The notes beneath the pieces were generated by a model. It did no database searches and was not told where the DNA came from. It saw only the letters and a list, made by a program, of their open reading frames with translations. Below are positions 21,063 through 33,935 of a DNA stretch of 64,000 nucleotides, piece by piece. The stretch covers positions 1,860,001 to 1,924,000 of the forward strand of contig JAIUPT010000042.1 in the NCBI GenBank assembly GCA_022315425.1, in the 5' to 3' direction. Source of the stretch: Pseudevernia furfuracea (taxonomy: Eukaryota > Ascomycota > Lecanoromycetes > Lecanorales > Parmeliaceae). Positions within the stretch are counted from its first letter, which is position 1; each line of letters begins with the position of its first letter. A program made the position numbers and the translations under genes.

Positions 21063-24000
21063 CTAATATTTATAATCTAAAAATACAGCGTCGCCTTCTT
21101 TCACCACTCTATTGAGCCTCCACATCTCCTTGGCATTGTCGGGCTTTGTCCGCCAAATTGCTTCATCAAGCCAAATGATGACATGGCGGTACTTGCTTTG
21201 CTTCTTTGCTAAAGCGTTGCGGAAAGCTTTTGCCGCCAACCTGTGTATCATGGTTAGCCATGTGGCACCGTTAATGCTTGGCACTGTCCCAGGGGTGTTC
21301 CAACGGGGGCTCGAGGGGGTGTGTTCATGCAGGGGTTGGAGCTGATGCGGGGGCCGCTTACCATTCTACTTGGCATTTGCTGACCGTACATGTATAGCCT
21401 TGCTCTGTCTGACCTTTGTGTTTGCCTTTAATGAGTACGAACGCTAATTCAACCAGATCGTGTATCGTAACTGCATATTCCATCAAGGTCTCTTGTCAGC
21501 CTACGTGCCATACATACGGACCTCTGCCCTCTTTGATTGGGACTCGACCAGACTCACCTATGAGGAGACCTAAATGAGGATGCTTCCCTCCCATGCACTT
21601 GGCGTACCGATAGTACTTCATAGCTGCCTCCACAAAGTTTTGATAGATGGTCGACAAAACTGTTACAGTGGAATTGAAGCTCGTATCGAGGAACATTTTG
21701 TGCGTCTGGATCTTGAAGGCACTGCAGTGACTGTCAGCTCGGGCAGTTTGCCACGTAAAGGTACATACTTCATCGCTTTACGGTAAAAGGCCTTGCCCGG
21801 GGCCTTCGATGACTCGACCGTCAAAGTATCCGCTAACACTGTTACGCATTAGCAGAGAGACACGGTTGAGCTTCAAAGCGCTGCAAATTACCTGTACCCT
21901 TTCTTCGATTTCTGTCCTTAGTGATTTCAAGTGTTTTGGTGTTGATTGAGTTGCCGCAGTAGGGGAACTCGGTTTGTTCATGCAAGCAAGGCACCTGAGA
22001 GCCGTTGACGATGATGTCGAAATTCGCAAGGCTTTTGGCCGGATTAACCTCGACACCATATTTTTCGACTCCGTCATGCATCACCTGCAGGAATTTCTTC
22101 GCGTGATTTTTGTTAGTAGTAATCAGTAAGAAATCATCAATCAGTCTGAGCAGAATACTCTGATCCCCTTCTAAGAACCCCAAGCATTCTTTTTCTAGCT
22201 GCGCGTAGAAGTAGTTGCAGAGCAGACTCGACAAGACCGATCCTTGTGGTATACCAGCTTTCTGCCTGAAGAACTTCTTGCCAATCTTGACGACGTTCCT
22301 CTCGACATGATCGTGCAAAAGGTCTAGCGCCTTTTCCTTTTTCTGTAAAGTCTGCACGATGCTATTTACAAAAACGGTATTCCTCTTCGCTGATCCTAGA
22401 CCAGCACCAACGAATTCGTCGAAGCTTTGGAAGTCTGTGGCCGCCCTTGCGGTGGAGATAAATTTGCGCGCCGGCTTCGTGTTGATACTATTCCTTGCAA
22501 CGCCATATCCATGAGCGTCGGATGGTTTGATCTCCGCGTGTCGAGCAATTCTGTATTCTTCTTCAGAAGCGATCTGCTTTATAAGCCTTACTAGGTCCTG
22601 TTGAGGGATCGTGTCAAAACATGATTTGGCATCTGCCTTTGCGAAATGGTAGGATCTCGACGGTGGCGTGTCTCCGTGAATCGTTTGTGCGAAAGCTTTC
22701 AACTTTGGGTACATATCCCCGACCGAGAAAAGAGCTGAGCCTAAAAGAGCCGGCCGCTTCCTTTTCTCAAAGTCGAGCACATTGAACACAGGGGCCATGA
22801 CAGAATTGATACTCCTACCCAAGGTGACTTTGCCGTTCTGTAATTTAGTGACGCGTCGACGAAGGTTTGTAATAGGTCGGACTCCGTTGCTTTTAGGGAG
22901 CAGTCTGATTTGACTGAAACCCAAAGCGCGTGCGTCGAGCAACTTTTTGGCTTTCACAGTCTTGATCTCTTCGTACATACTGAGTTTGAGATTCGCCATA
23001 GCGGGCTCCGTCAACGCCCGCCATATATCGTGTCGAAAATAAAAGAGACGGTTCTGGTGAACGTTCGATTCCGTAACATGAAAATTGGAGCGAATCAGTG
23101 GTATTAGTAAAGAGTCGAACACGTAGTAAAGGAATTCTAGAAATATTTCCTTGCGCTTCTGAATGTCGGAAGCTGCAACCTTCAGAGAACGGTTGACATG
23201 AGCCGGGTTCAACCATGTCATAGACGTCAACTCCAAATGTCAGCTTCAACCTGAGCTTCTGATTTCAAAAATCCCTTACCTTTAAGCCTTGAGAGACGGC
23301 ATGCAATGACAGACTCTCGAATCTTCTCAATCGAACAAAACGATCAATGTTCCGCATCACGGCGTTTTTGTTCTCCTGTCCTTGGTTCCCTTCACCCCAA
23401 AATCTGTTGGGTATCAGATTGGATAGTACAGCTTGGCAGAATGCAGATACATCGGAATGAGGGGTTGCTAGCGAGACCAAAGGTGCCTTGGGAGGCTCCG
23501 CTCGAATTTGAGGAACAGTGGCATCAATGCTTGAGCACGGACCCTGACTGTCAGGCTGTTCGGGGCCCAATTTCGCTGGCCCATCAACCACTATCCGCTT
23601 GAGACGGGGGTCTGTTCGCTATTCGATGTTATCAAGCTGCATTGGCAAGGCAACGCGTTATCCTGCTCACCTTTGACGGACAGTAATGCCTTAGGAGATC
23701 ATGATACGAGCATTGGGAGTGTAGTCTCTGCAACTTCCTGACAAGAACTAGCGCCTCGCCTCGAAGCCTTTTTGGTACTCGATGTTTGGCGGCAGTGCCA
23801 GAAGCCCCAGCGCTTCCTGTCTTTATGTTCCGGCGTTCAAGCTGAGCAATTTCCTGCTCTCGAAGAGTGTAGTCTTTGAAAGGCTGGATGCTCTCCCTTG
23901 AGTTCACTGTACAAGTGAAGACATTGTGCATCCCGAATTGCCTTGGGAACAGATATTTCATGATATGGACTGTGTGCTCTATGTTGTCATCATCTGAATA

Positions 24001-25073
24001 TCGATTCAAGACATCTATTGCACATTAGTCTTCAAACATGGTGCAGACTTTCCGAACTCACGGATATGTCGTAAGCCAAAAGTGACTCCTCCCTTGGCGT
24101 TCAAGGCCCCGCGCGCGTAGAACATACGATTCCGGACGAAAGTAATGGCAGCCGGGTTTTGGTGCGTTGATTGGGGGACACGGCATGATGTCGATGTATT
24201 GCAAATTTCTGAATTCGAATTGCTTAGTTTTATCTGAAAGTTAGAGGCACTCAGGGGTTGTAACTCGGTCAACGGAGTCCCTGCGTCTGCAGGTGAGCTC
24301 GAGCCTTAAGTTAAGAGGACTCCGGAGCAGCCCCTACCTGACAGCTGATAAAAGTTGCTTTGGCCTTCGTCGCCTGCGAAAAATATACCACAATCCAGAA
24401 CCAGGTCAAGCATAATGCGGTCACCTTCTTTCCCTAGCAAGCCCAATATCTCCGTCCAGGATGAGCCTTTAAGCGCATTTACATTGGCGTTAGGATAGTG
24501 CGATACAACTCCTGGGATTCCAGCGATTGCACAATGATCTTCATTGGTTTTTCGCGGGTTGCTCGCGCGCTGAAAGCCATGACATAGCATATGTGGCGGT
24601 CTATGAGCATGGCGATGAGTTTTATGAAACAGTAGCCATATGGCAAAGTCGACAAGGTCCGACAACGATGATGTGCTGCCAATACTGCTGCCAGCTGTGG
24701 AACCGACATGCTGAGAGAAGGCTTCGAAGTCTTTTATCCTAGAAGACTCGAGTCTCGGCGTGTGCTCGTGGACTGTGCAAACCAAGGTATTGTTCAAGAG
24801 CTTGGAAAGACAGTGTCTATCTTGCGACAACGTACTGGTCTCTTCATTGTTGTGGTGCAAGTTGGCCGTGTCAGGCAAGATAGACACAAGTTTGCGACGT
24901 CTAGCCTTGGACGTTGTGGGCAGCTTCGAGAGCAGATAGTCTCTTAGTGTCAAAGTACTGCGGTAATAGAGGCCCAACGCAGGATGCTTTACAGGGGTTA
25001 TGGTCTTTTTCTCGACTTTGGCTCGCTTGTTGACTTGCTCGAAAGGGCAACTTCGTTTCCGCTTGCCCATCAT
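21063..25073 (-). CDS. TERT: Telomerase reverse transcriptase (TERT), complete
   Basis: Nine exons, all phases consistent: 25073-24338, 24286-24062, 24014-23671, 23618-23280, 23230-21892, 21838-21769, 21721-21558, 21470-21362 and 21240-21063; 1167 aa. The start MMGKRKR is basic. The N-terminal TEN/TRBD part includes GLLGKEGDRIMLDLVLDCGIF and a VRNRMFYARGALNAKG block. T motif about 581-603 (FHVTES). RT motifs: 1-2 RLLPKSNGVRPITNLRRR 657-674; A with Asp748 in KADAKSCFDTIP; B' GIPQGS 874-879; C RLIDDFLL with Asp913-Asp914; D VNPAKS; E FPYCGNSINTKTLEI. All three catalytic aspartates are present, so the enzyme should be active. It adds telomeric repeats using an RNA template that is not in this window. 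Either ATG of the initial Met-Met pair could be used. Confidence 0.93.
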
Positions 25074-26545
25074 CCGCACCACAGGAGTTTTATTGAGCAA
25101 CCGGCAATAATAGATGGCAAGGCATAACCGAAGATGAGGAAGTGCACCCTTTTTTTCTTCGAAAGAATAATATTAATGTCCAAGGCAGAAGAGAAGTCCA
25201 ATTAGACTTTCCCCATGAACGAAAAACCTTTCATGCAAACTTTGCAACGGTTGTTGGCGTTGCTCATAGACACACGAGACACAAAGGAAAAAAAAGTAAA
25301 AGCAGATGAGACGCGTTGAGCCGCGTCTTTGGACTAGTCAAGTATACGGGTAGGACTCTACAGCGATTCGTTGGGTTTCAGATGGCAAACGTGAAAAGAA
25401 GGAAATTAATGCAAACTGCCTGGAGAAAGAGAAGCAAGAGCAGCTCGGATCCTGAATTGAATGAGAATTGACTGAGGATACAACGAGGGTCTAGGTACGT
25501 TTCTTATCTCTCGCTGCTGTGCTGTCGCCCGGGACTCTGGGTACGAGTATGATGGTTTATACGAAAAAGCGTATTTCACACACTCTTAACTCTCAAGAGA
25601 CTTTTCCTTTTGTTCTTGGTCGACCCAGTTCTCCGAGGGAATATGATTTATACTGGCCACTGCTTACTTTGGTCCGCCGAATGACCATTGGAACGAAGTC
25701 GCTTCTGAGCACGAAGCGCAAGTATGCTACCGTAGTGTGAAATCCATATGTAGAGTACCCTGGGTAAAGTAGCCATGTACTCTACGCGTACCGTAGTCAG
25801 GGCCGCAGGCAGGAATTTGGGACTCTGGAACTCTCAGGGATAGGAGCTGATGGTCATCATTCATCAACTTAAGGTATGCTGCCGCCAGGTGTTGATTGTT
25901 AAAGCAATAAGCATTGCCAGCAAGACCCCTGCAAGTAGCTGCTTCGTACCGTACTTTATCCTTGGTTTTGGGCCCACCCAGCAAGCAATACTGTAATACC
26001 TAGTAATGTATGGGCAGCAGCGGGAAAAGTATTTGGCAGTGACCACTCTGAACCATTGATTAATTTTTTTGTTTACGAAGGTAATTAATACCTGCTGGGC
26101 AGTAGCGCAGGATGATCAGAGATCGAGCAAAGTTCTTTGGGTAACTGTACGTTGAATAATAACTAAAGCACCTAAGGAAATCCGCCTTGTTATCAAGCGA
26201 TCAAAAAAAGTGGCTCAATCTCATTGGAGCATGCTGCCGGGTACAGACCATCATCAAATTCAAGTACCTACCACTCACCCTATTCAAATCCCACCATACA
26301 AATTGCCATAACCACGTCTTCCTTCCGAAACTCGCTGGAATACCCTACCACTGCACCTCCGCATTACTATCGCGCGCGATAGACTTCCAGCTTCACGTCC
26401 TTTCTCCGCGTTTCTCTCGTGCGACAACTATCCGGACACACTACACCAAGACCCTGCATCCCTGGCCCATCACTTTGATTTGCCTGGCATGGCCGAGTCC
26501 TAATGACACAGCACTGATGTCTTACATTTCTCGCCCGAGGTCAGC
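25074..26545. promoter_or_regulatory. Divergent intergenic region, TERT and RhoGEF promoters
   Basis: 1.47 kb between two head-to-head genes. No coding potential stands out. CT-rich stretches precede the RhoGEF ATG (about 26280-26540), including an ACCACTCACCC-like tract. I cannot assign specific sites. Confidence 0.5.
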
Positions 26546-29500
26546 ATGTCGTCGTCCTATGCCTTAGAAGACCACCAAAATCCCTCATCGTTGTCCTACG
26601 ACCCCGCAGCTCAAGACGTGGATTCTACATCACGCCCTTCATCCATACCACCCCTACCTGCCTATGCCTATACCCCCTCGGTAAAACGGACCAAAGTGTC
26701 AACTTCTTTCGAGCAGAGCACCTCCAGCCCTGGGGTCAACGGTACGGGGAGGGACTCTCCCGATCCCCATGACTTCTACAGGCACCATCAGCATCAAACC
26801 GTGAAGGCTTCAATTGATGGACTGGGCCAGGGAGATATAAGAGTGGAACGCCGTGACGGTAGCATGGGCCACCAACAGAGGTCCGGCCCTATTTCGAGAG
26901 CCAACGGGCAGAGCCTGCATGCAGTACCGTTTCGCATCAACACACACGACTATCAATCTTTTCCCGCCTCTGATAGATCTCCATTGAGCGCCGCCAAGTC
27001 TAGCCCTACCCTAAACACTGCTCGAAATCGGCAGACATCGTTGAAGGACCTGGTGGACAAGTTCAATCAAACTCCAGACGAGACTTTGCCCTTACCAAGG
27101 AAGTCTAGCTCAAGATCTCCGTCAGCAGGCTCCAATCCACCAAACGGTTCTCACACTTTAAAACTTCGGAATTCGTCCCTGTCATTTCGCAATGGGAAGG
27201 GTTTTGTTTCGGAATCATCGCGGTCCACCACCAATACAAAACCTCACCCTCGAAGAGGGCGGACGAATGAGGATGCAAATCTGAGCCCCAGATCAAAGAG
27301 GGCTCCGAGGCCTCAACGAACCGAGCCTCTTGACCCCAAGATGTCTGCTTCTCAATCCATGATCAACCTTGCACCATATGTCGACAACGGTTCGCGAAGG
27401 CCTCTGTTTGGGGAAATTCTAGCAATGAGCTCTACCTTACCTGATCCCGGCTATGGAATTAGTGCGACACGTCGAAGGAGAGGATCAGAGGGAAGCATGC
27501 ATAGCCCTAATCCAATGTTTCCCGAGGAGCGACATCGTCATGTCTCCGAAGGCTCGCCATCGTCGCCTTCCGCCTGGTATTCAGGCGTCATACCAACATT
27601 GGAGGAGATCAAAACAGAGAAGCAGATACCAAATCTTCCCACAAACGTGCATCGACGGACAAGGAGTGACTTCACTGGTGTGCCATCCGGACCACCAACG
27701 ACCAGAATTAATGGGACTGAATTTTCGCCAACACGAGATCGGCCGTCCTCTCCAAACTCAATCGGCACATCCAAACGCAACTCCCAATCTCGAATACCAA
27801 TTAGTGTGCGACGTTTAAGCACTACGTCTGATTCTGGCAACTCTACCCCATCTACAAGAAACAACTCTGCACTGGGTAGGCCCCACATGAAATCTCCGAC
27901 GAGGGTAATGGCCCCAGCCAAGAAGAACCATCAGAATCCGCGCAGTCCACCGCGGCAATCAAGATCAAACACTCCACAAAGATCCCCACTGCGCGGTGAT
28001 ACCGGTGCCCAACATCCTGCGACCAGCCCTCGGCTTGCAGCCTACATATCAGCTCCGATGCCGAAAAAGTCTCCTCCATTGCGCAGCTCGAGACCCCGCC
28101 AACCAGTCTCGAGTGCTTCAACTACAGCTTCTCGTGCACGCGCTGCTAATCGGTATTCGAGCACCGAGAATGGTAGCATAAAGGGCATGCGAGAGAGTCG
28201 GCCTCGCAAGCCGCCAGAACTCGGTGCTGTGGATTTTGCGGCAAGGAGGCAGAAAATCCAGCAGGCTTTCACCCAGACTGTCAAGGAGAATGAGAGACAA
28301 GAGGTCGAAGCTGAGCAACGTAGAATGTCCATGGCTCAAGAGGGTCAGCAGCTGGAAGCGTCACACACCAGCGAAGAAATTGAAGTACTTGGTGATCGGC
28401 ATGGTGATTCCGGGCCAGCCGTTGATTCCGGTCGAGAAGGCCAGCAAGAGATGGAGGACGAGAATTTTCAAACTCCAGTGGAGGAGCTACCCAAGTCGGA
28501 GCGCGAATTAACAATAAATACTGGCCACCTCTCGGAACGGTCGGTCCTAGATCTGAGTATGGAGGATTCCCCCACTCTAGGCACATACGATCGATTCTCA
28601 TCAAATCTCTGTCGGGTCCAAGAAGGGAATACAACGCCTCCTTCCGATGTCGAACCCTCCTCCGCTATCACAGCAGGTACATCCGACTCAGTGGACACTT
28701 TCTTTGACGACGAGCCTCAAGAGGATTCGCAAGATAGCTCCAGAAATCCATCGCAAAACCATCAAACTTTGCTCGACCAAATCCTACACATGCGAGACTC
28801 GAGCCATAGTCCCGAATCTCCTCGACGTGTAGCTGCGACAGAAGAATCGAATTCTGAGAAGGATGATCGGGAATCAATACAAATCATGCTTGGTGACACC
28901 CCTGTCCTGGAGAGGGCGCCGTCCAAAAGGCAACGCGACGAAAAGCTGAAAGATTTACCTCAAGGTGAAGAGCCTGAAAGTCGGTGGAGTATGAGTTCGT
29001 GGACTTCTTCTACAAGGTCAAGGGATGATCGAGACATACCGATGGAGCGAATCGACGAACACAGTCCCTCACATCCTACACAAACCACCGACTTATCCAC
29101 GTCCACTTCTACAAGCGAGCAGATTCCGCAGCAGGCATGGTCTCCCGCATCCTTCTCCTCAAGTCGCACCGCTCGAACCACTTTGGATAGTGATGCCTAT
29201 AGCACAATCAATCGCGTTCTAGATCACTATCATGACGCTAATGGTGTCAGTCCGGAGCTGATGAATGATGTCCAACAACACATCTTGACACAATCTCCAG
29301 ACCTTGCTCGTCAGGGAGGCTGGGATCCGAAGAAGGTGACGCAGCTGTATTTGCAAGAGCTGGCGAAAAGAAGGTATGAACAGTCTACTTCGATGCCTGA
29401 TCCGCTCAAGTTTCAGATCAGGAAACGGACGACGTCTTTAAGGGTACCACCTGTACCTGAGAAAGAGGTGAGGGAAGATCACGATGAGAAGATGGTTGAA

Positions 29501-32500
29501 AGCATGGAACGTGGGCATAAAGATTCAACGCCATCCGGTAACAGACTTGCGGTCGACGAAGGGGATCTGAAGCCAGCCAGGGCTAGCCTAACTGGACCGG
29601 ACGATTGGAACATGTCACCGTCACTCGGGGGGATTTATTTACAAGCGGAAGCTGTCGATAGTCCCATAGAGGAGAAGCCTTCATTACCACCAAAAGACTG
29701 GAAGACTTTGAGGAAAGATTTGGCAGAGACCCCTAATCAGGCGGGACAGCCAGCTGCGGATCCCCATCCGCAATTACCTCCGATTCAAGGACTTGGACTA
29801 GCAATCAACATCCTGCCGCCTCAAAAGCATGACTCTCCAGTCATACCTCCACCCCCAATCCCTATTCATTCACCGCCGCCACCCCCAGTCGATCCTGTCA
29901 CTTCGAGCGACTACCCTAATAAACCTCTCGCCAATGATGCTATGGTGCCTTCCCTTCCCAGTCAGGACTCATCGCGCCCCTCGAGATCAAAAGATTCATC
30001 GGGGCAGCCATCCGGCTCCTCTTCTACGTTTGAAGACCGACCAAGTGTGGAGGGACCGTCAGTGTCGACGGAATCCACTTCGAAAACCTCGTCGCCGTCT
30101 CCAGACCAGAAGCGCTTGACGAGACGGAGGCACATTATCAAGGAGCTGGTTGACACGGAGCATTCTTTCGGCCAGGATATGAAGGTAGTCGACGACATTT
30201 ACAAAGGCACCTCAAACGTCATAATCATTTCGGCAGAAGATGTAAAGACCTTGTTTGGCAATTCGGACCAGATCGTCGCCTTCTCGACCAATTTCCTTGA
30301 CGCTTTGAAGGGAGCTTCAAAATCAGTCTACGTATTGCCAAAGTCCAAAAGGTGGCGAAGCAACCGTGTTAGCATTGCAACGTCTTATAGCGGGAATACC
30401 GATGATCAGTCCTCAATCAACGGAGTCGAGCTTAGTGATGATGACAAGGACCGCAAGACCTTCATTGGGGAGGCGTTTGGCCATCACATGGCGAATATGG
30501 AAAAGGTGTATGCTGAGTACTTGAAAAATCATGATGCTGCCAACCAAAAGCTTCAAGTGCTGCAGAAGAATCCCAAGGTTCAGATCTGGCTCAAGGAATG
30601 CCGAGCTTATGCTCACGACCTAACTTCTGCTTGGGACCTCGATTCTCTGTTGGTCAAGCCGGTTCAGCGGGTACTCAAATATCCGTTGTTATTGGAACAA
30701 CTTTTGGAAACAACGCCAGAAAACCATCCTGATTACACGGCTTTGGACATTGCTGTTCGAGAATCCAAGGGCGTATCCATGAGGATCAACGAGATGAAGA
30801 GGCGTGCCGATATCATGGAGCAGGTGACAAGTAACAGAAAGCGCAAGGAATCAGATGTTCGGATTGGTCTCTCCAAAGCCTTTGGTCGTCGAACAGAGAA
30901 GCTCAGACAACAGGTTGGCTTGTCTGATATGGTGGAAGACAAAGCCTATTCAGCGGTTTACGACAAATTCGGCTCATGTTTCTTCCAGCTTCAAGTCGTC
31001 ATGAGGGACGTGGAAATGTATACTAACGATGTTCAAATTTTCATGAACCGCTTTTGCGACCTTGTGCTGGCCATGGAAGCGCATATCGATGTCGGTCAGA
31101 CAAGCTACCCGGAAGTCGAGAGCAAGTGGCGAAAATTCAGGATGTCCACGAGGGAAATGTCTATGACGGCCCTGACGGATCATGTAAGTCCTCTCGCACT
31201 GATTTCATGCCAAATAGCGCTAAACAGTGCCAGATCGCCGCTGTTCGCAAAAATGTGATTGAACCCATGATGACACTGTTGAAACTTTACGAAGGCCCTC
31301 AGAAGTTGACGCAGAAACGCAACAAGCGAATCATGGACTACGCACGTTTCAAGGCCATCAAAGATCGAGGAGACAAGCCGGATAAGAAAACCATGGAGCA
31401 GGGCGAGCAATTCATAGCAGTCAACGATACCCTCAAAGACGAGCTGCCGAAGCTGTTCTCTTTGACAGGCAAACTGGTGGAAGCCTGCCTTAACAATTTC
31501 GTTCAGCTTCAATTGCAATGGCACATTATCTGGCGAAGGAAGCTGAGCCAAGCCATTGATGATAATAAAGTACCGAGCAGGGCGCAAGACATTGTTGATG
31601 CCTTTACTGGGGACTTTGCTTTCTTCGAAGCTCAAGTCCTTTCACTTGGCGTTTGCAACGGTTCCATGCTCAACGATGCCGCCAACTTTCTTTCCCCCTC
31701 GACTACATTCAACGGCGACGACAGCACTTCCCAGAGGCAAGCTTCGTCACTAGAACTCTCGAAACGGCGCACGCTTTCCGTTAGCAGTGACAGGTCACCC
31801 ATACTGCCCAAGCCGGACTTCGGAGGCCGAAGCAGTGGAAGTTTCTTTACAATTGGTGACGGAATTCAGCTTGCGCCGGCAGGGCAACCCACAGGGAATT
31901 ACGTGGAACCTAGTCGCCGCATGCGGGCCAATTCCACCCTCTCTGGGCATAGTCCACGAACACCAGAGGTGCCTGGCAGCTACCACTCTTACTCAAACAG
32001 CACAACACCTGTGACCTCGACGCCTGGACGCATGATCAACGTCGCCCCCCGAACTTTCACAGAGCCTTCGCCGGCTCTCTCTCGCCCAAGTGTTGACCAT
32101 TCTAGCATTAGTCATCTCAGTGAAGACTCGACGCGTGTGGGTAGGGATTCGTCCGGAAGTACATATCCCCCGAGCGGTCCCACATCTCAGCATCGCGCGA
32201 ATTCCCCTTCCGCTCGATATTCTGGCTTCTTCTCCTCGGCCATGCCAATGTCAGACTCACCACGCAACCAATCCCCAGCACCAGGGCAAGCGCAGAAGGA
32301 CTTCAATGTCATCTTCCTTGCAGCCAGCGTCTACGAATTCAACATTGATCGTGCACGGAAAGAGGCAGGCTATCCCTATCTGACCTACGTTGCTGGAGAA
32401 GTAAGTTTGACGACCCTTTTGACGGGCGGTTCAACGCCGTACTAATACATTCCCTTAGATCTTCGATGTCATCGGCGAAAAGGGCGAGCTCTGGCTCGCG

Positions 32501-32572
32501 AAGAATCAAGATGACTCTGACAACTTGGTCGGCTGGATATGGAACAAGCACTTCGTCAAACTGGCCTCCTGA
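26546..32572 (+). CDS. DH-BAR-SH3 Rho guanine nucleotide exchange factor
   Basis: Three exons: 26546-31183, 31234-32400 and 32459-32572 (TACTAATA branch-point-like sequence in the last intron); 1972 aa. Residues 1-1180 are low-complexity, Ser/Pro/Arg-rich, with a PPPPIP...PPPPP segment near 1095-1115 that could bind SH3 or profilin. The DH domain spans about 1190-1428 (RHIIKELVDTEHSFGQDM, LLVKPVQRVLKYPLLLEQLL). A BAR domain follows in place of the usual PH (about 1440-1675). The C-terminal SH3 is at about 1901-1972 (VYEF ... GELWLAKN ... GWIWNKHFV), completed only by the last exon. DH-BAR-SH3 resembles dynamin-binding protein/Tuba; S. pombe Gef1 is a related DH-BAR exchange factor for Cdc42. 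A role in Cdc42 activation at curved membrane, septa or hyphal tips is inferred. Confidence 0.9.
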
Positions 32573-33935
32573 AGCCTCTCCCTCCTTCACATCATCAATC
32601 GCCATCAACCTCCCTTTCGATTTTCGGCTCTATGCCAAACACACGTCCACTATTGCAGCATGCCTCCAAACGTAGCGTCTGGTCTCGAGGAATAACATGT
32701 CCGCAATCAATAAGTCGGACACACGTCAATCTTTCCTTTGTCTATGTATGCCCTGGTATCATTACGATGATGCTTTGGTCATGTACTCTAAGCTGAGAGG
32801 CGCATCTATGAGCGAGCGAGCCAGGTTTGTCGTTCTGCGCAGGGACCTGGAGTCTGCATGAGATGTACGCATTTACGGGGCATGGATGCGTGCGCATTGC
32901 AGCCTTGTCTACTTTTACGTTTTTCTTTCCACAATGTATGGGGAAATATGGGGATAAGGGGATAAGGCGTGATACACTTGTAGTATAGATACCCCGATGA
33001 TCAAATGGAGTAGCATGGAGTATTCTGATTGGGGCCGGAGGAAAAGAGATATTCCCCCGGCTTATTCCCGGCTCCAGTGGGGAAAGAACTACATACAGCA
33101 ATGAATCCTTCAAGACTTGCATTACCTAGGCTTTTGATGACGTCGATAGCTTCCTTGATCAGTACATTATTATTTATTTATTCATTCATCACGGTATCAT
33201 TGTTTTTCCTTTCCACGAGTACCAGTGAAGAATCCGGTCAGTTGGGGCAGAATCCTTTTCACTGAAGAAAATTAGGATTTTTCGGGATGAAGTTGAAGAA
33301 GATTGATAGGTTCCATTGACCTGCAGCCGGTGAGCGGTTGGGTTGAGATTGGTCAAGGTTCAGCAGTTGTGGGGATGCCAAAAGAATCTTGGGTATTGCA
33401 GCTGTGCAGCTTATTATTTGCAGCGTAGAGCTTATAGCTTATAGCTTATTGCTCCAGCTTATGTTTTAATAATCTCAGGCTCAGGCATATAAAGCGGGCG
33501 ATGCCAAGGTGCGTGATGCCCGGGACCCCCGAGACCCCACCATACTGAACCCTGGGAAGCGGGCCGGGCTCCAACACAATTTAGGCTTAGAGTGAGCCCG
33601 CGGTTATGGTAGAGAAGACGATCCCTTAAGCCATGGCTTTTGCAACGTCAAGATCTTTCACCACTTCTGCTCTTCCCTTAATCTTCACATGCATCAATAT
33701 CATCATTTCCTCATCCACCCCCTCAAATCTCAACTTGCCATGCTCTTGCCCACACTCTTTTTAATAAATCGCGTTCCCCCAGTATTCCCCACGATTTCCA
33801 TCTCTCCATCATTGACACAATTCCCACACGATCTCCTTCTTTCCTGCCCACAATTCTTCTAAGCTCAGAAGGCACTTTCCCACTAGGTACTTCACTTGAT
33901 ATCCTTAAGCTAGGGAAGCCAGTCTTTCTGTCTGT
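32573..33935. promoter_or_regulatory. velB upstream region
   Basis: 1.36 kb without a gene. A TATA-like ATATAAAG lies at about 33486-33493 and long CT/TC-rich tracts precede the velB ATG, fitting a long 5' UTR. A small TTATAGC direct repeat occurs near 33430-33450. Confidence 0.4.

Noticed and set aside
23040..23100. tRNA B-box-like sequence (GTTCGATTC)
   Set aside because: It lies within exon 5 of TERT on the opposite strand, with no matching A box or cloverleaf potential seen.
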